Origin: Rhodobacterales bacterium UBA5972
GTDB lineage: Bacteria > Pseudomonadota > Alphaproteobacteria > Rhodobacterales > Rhodobacteraceae
Reading direction: 5' to 3'
DNA: 16,925 nucleotides
NCBI GenBank assembly: GCA_002430125.1
Contig: DJBQ01000122.1
Location: 2,535 to 19,459, forward strand
Numbering within the stretch: the first letter of the stretch is position 1; each line of letters begins with the position of its first letter. Below are positions 15,122-16,925 of this stretch, in pieces. The notes under the pieces were generated by a model. That model worked only from the letters and a program-made list of their open reading frames with translations. It did no database searches and was not told the DNA's origin. The position numbers were made by a program, and so were the translations under genes.

Positions 15122-15840
15122 CAGCCCCCCAGATATGCGGTTTGAACCGCAGCATTTGCACGGATTTCGTCTGGCGTGCCTTCGGCGATAATCTGGCCGA
15201 AATTCATCACCGTAATCCGCTGGGCCAAAGCCATTACGACATCAATATTGTGCTCGATCAGCAGAATCGTGGTCTTTTCGGCCACGTCCTTTATCAGCGC
15301 AATAAAGGACGTCACTTCCCCGTCTGACAGGCCTTGAGTCGGCTCATCAAGGATCAGTAGGCGCGGTTTTTGCCCTAGACCCATGGCGATTTCCAGCAGG
15401 CGTTGGTGGCCATAGGCAAGATCGCCGGCAATTTGCTGCGCACGAACCTGCAAGCCAACCCGGGCAAGGGCGGCATTGGTTTCTGTTGCAAGGGCAACCC
15501 TATCCGCACCCAATCGCTGTTGAACCGCTAACGCAACATTTTCCCAAACTGTCAGCTCCCCAAAGATCGAGGTGATCTGAAACGTGTATGCCATGCCCAT
15601 CTGAATGCGTTTATGCGCAGGCAAGTTGGTTACGTCCTTGCCTGCAAAACTGATCCGGCCGCCGGACACCGTAATCCGACCGCAGAGCATCGAAACGAAT
15701 GTGGTTTTGCCAGCCCCGTTTGGGCCAATCAACGCGCGGATTTCGCCTTGCTGCAGGGTGAAGTCCACGTTGCTTACCGCCTGCAAGCCGCCAAAATTGC
15801 GGCTGACGGATTTGGTTTCAAGCAGAGTTACGGCAGCCAT
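15121..15840 (-). CDS. livG: Branched-chain amino acid type ABC transporter ATPase (LivG-like)
   Basis: A 239-residue ABC ATPase. Walker A GPNGAGKTT (39-47), the LivG-type AYTFQITSIFGELTVWENV (84-102), a signature LAYGHQRLLEIA (141-152) in place of LSGGQ as usual in this subfamily, Walker B LLILDEPTQGLS (161-172) and switch His197 (IEHNID). Pairs with livF to energise the livH/livM channel. The start ATG at 15838-15840 lies inside the end of livM, a 13-base overlap, giving strong coupling. UrtD of a urea transporter is an alternative; operon content outside the window would decide. Confidence 0.9.
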   Translation of the reverse strand: MAAVTLLETKSVSRNFGGLQAVSNVDFTLQQGEIRALIGPNGAGKTTFVSMLCGRITVSGGRISFAGKDVTNLPAHKRIQMGMAYTFQITSIFGELTVWENVALAVQQRLGADRVALATETNAALARVGLQVRAQQIAGDLAYGHQRLLEIAMGLGQKPRLLILDEPTQGLSDGEVTSFIALIKDVAEKTTILLIEHNIDVVMALAQRITVMNFGQIIAEGTPDEIRANAAVQTAYLGG

Positions 15841-16763
15841 TTAGCCCACCTTTCACGCACCAATCCCATTATGCCGCGGCGGGCAAACAGTGTAAGCCCG
15901 ATCAGGACCAATCCGGCCACCAGCATATGCGCGTCTGTTAAGGTGCCCGACAGGTCGCGTAAGTAGAACATGAAAAACGTGCCGACGAATGGCCCGATCA
16001 CTGTACCGGGGCCGCCCAGCAACACGTAAAGCAGGGGGAGGATCGAAAACGGCACCTCGGCAAAACTGGCCCCTACGGAACCGAAAAGCGCCCCATACGC
16101 GGCTCCAGCGGCCCCAGCCATCGTGCCCGACATAACGACGGCTGCCAGTTTATGCGCCCACGTGTCATAACCCAGCATTCGCGCGCGTTCCTCGTTTTCG
16201 CGAATCGCAATCAACACCCGCCCGACCCGCGATCTGACCAGTGCCAATACCGCAAGCAAGCACACAGAAAACAACATCCACGCCGCCAAATAGCGGTTGT
16301 TGGCATCTGACAAATCAATCCCGGCGATTTGGCGTGCGGCTTGCGGTATAACAAATCCCTCGTCGCCTCGGGTGATCGGGTTGAAATAGAGGATGGTCAG
16401 AAAAACCGCCTGACTGAACATCAGGGTCACGATCATGAAGGCGACACCAATCGTTCTGAGGGCCAACAGGCCGACAACCAGTGAAAAACCCGCTGCGGCC
16501 ACAATGCCGACCAGAAATGCACCCCCAACCGGCATATCCCACAGCCGCATCGACAGGCCCATGCCGTACATACCAGCGGTGAAAAACATCGCATGGCCCA
16601 GCGACAGAAGGCCGGTGTAACCGAACATGATGTTATAGCTCATCGCGTAAACCGCCAGCACCATGATCCGTGCAAGATTGCCGTGGTGATAGGCGGGCAG
16701 AACAAAGTTCATCGCCAGTAATAGCAGGATTAACCCGACATGCAGACCAACCGCGCGGCTCAT
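15828..16763 (-). CDS. livM: Branched-chain amino acid type ABC transporter permease (LivM-like)
   Basis: A 311-residue inner-membrane protein with about eight to ten hydrophobic segments. The family motif GYTGLLSLGHAMFF is at 48-61, and the cytoplasmic coupling loop RVLIAIRENEERARMLGYD lies near 181-200. Near the end LLGGPGTVIGPFVGTFF is the typical LivM block. It forms the translocation channel with LivH. The ATG overlaps the livH stop by four bases (ATGA at 16760-16763). The C-terminal residues (RERWAKWLP) show no extra domain. Confidence 0.92.
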   Translation of the reverse strand: MSRAVGLHVGLILLLLAMNFVLPAYHHGNLARIMVLAVYAMSYNIMFGYTGLLSLGHAMFFTAGMYGMGLSMRLWDMPVGGAFLVGIVAAAGFSLVVGLLALRTIGVAFMIVTLMFSQAVFLTILYFNPITRGDEGFVIPQAARQIAGIDLSDANNRYLAAWMLFSVCLLAVLALVRSRVGRVLIAIRENEERARMLGYDTWAHKLAAVVMSGTMAGAAGAAYGALFGSVGASFAEVPFSILPLLYVLLGGPGTVIGPFVGTFFMFYLRDLSGTLTDAHMLVAGLVLIGLTLFARRGIMGLVRERWAKWLP

Positions 16764-16925
16764 GCGGGTTTTGACCCGAAGAGGCCTGACGGGCGGTAAA
16801 CCAGCACCAGCGCCACCAGCAACGTTGCCAGTATTTTCGCCAATGTCGGCGAGAAAAACACCGAGATGATACCGTCGCTCATCCCGATCAGGATCGCGGC
16901 CAGCACAGTGCCGCGCAGGCTGCCA
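16760..16925 (-). CDS. livH: Branched-chain amino acid type ABC transporter permease (LivH-like), C-terminal fragment
   Basis: Only the last 54 codons are in the window; the 5' part lies beyond the right edge. The fragment reads GSLRGTVLAAILIGMSDGII, then a hydrophobic helix (LAKILATLLVALVLV) and ends YRPSGLFGSKPA; the YRPSGLFG tail is typical of LivH/LivM permeases. It sits directly upstream of livM with a 4-base overlap, the normal livHMGF order. It forms the second half of the channel. Confidence 0.85.
   Translation of the reverse strand, partial: GSLRGTVLAAILIGMSDGIISVFFSPTLAKILATLLVALVLVYRPSGLFGSKPA

Noticed and set aside
15537..15576. Missing LSGGQ in livG as a sign of a broken ATPase
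   Set aside because: LAYGHQR in this place (residues 141-147) is normal for the LivG subfamily; the other ATPase motifs are intact.

Overview
The window looks like chromosomal DNA of a Rhodobacterales-type alphaproteobacterium (roseobacter group). The support is the gene order (a periplasmic formate dehydrogenase flanked by DUF3305, DUF3306, a TorD-like chaperone and a tiny Tat-signal protein), the moderate-to-high GC and the tight ATGA-type gene overlaps. The species cannot be named from this sequence.

Region 1 (1-2833, leftward): a formate dehydrogenase (FDH) operon read from right to left. The order is DUF3305, DUF3306, TorD/DmsD-like chaperone, a 64-residue Tat-signal protein, and the 5' part of the catalytic subunit gene fdhA, which runs off the left edge. 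The FdhA fragment has a Tat signal, a four-Cys [4Fe-4S] motif and a cysteine (not selenocysteine) at the Mo/W ligand position.

Region 2 (2834-8368): after a 290-base divergent spacer comes a set of accessory genes. On the + strand there is a 651-residue HdrA-like protein with four [4Fe-4S] motifs. A small c-type cytochrome lies tail-to-tail with it. Then follow DUF6494, an Mrp/NBP35 P-loop ATPase, a divergent biotin/lipoate-ligase-like protein and DUF6505, four tightly packed genes. These probably serve metal, Fe-S or cofactor assembly or electron transfer for FDH, but none of these roles is proven here. The most interesting observation is that the cytochrome appears to be a shortened TupA-like (tungstate-binding) domain fused to a single haem-c motif.

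Region 3 (8402-10619, leftward): a complete tungstate ABC transporter, tupB-tupC-tupA in transcription order, with 4-base overlaps. Beside an FDH this suggests that the enzyme is supplied with tungsten.

Region 4 (10620-11313): about 690 bases without an intact gene. A short stretch resembles the N-terminus of an IS3-type transposase OrfA, interrupted by stops.

Region 5 (11314-14311, leftward): an HlyD-type periplasmic adaptor, an ABC ATPase and an ABC-2 permease form an export operon. Region 6 (14426-16925, leftward): a branched-chain amino acid or urea/amide type ABC importer, livH (partial, runs off the right edge), livM, livG and livF. These two operons have no evident link to formate metabolism.

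I saw no rRNA, tRNA or CRISPR array.
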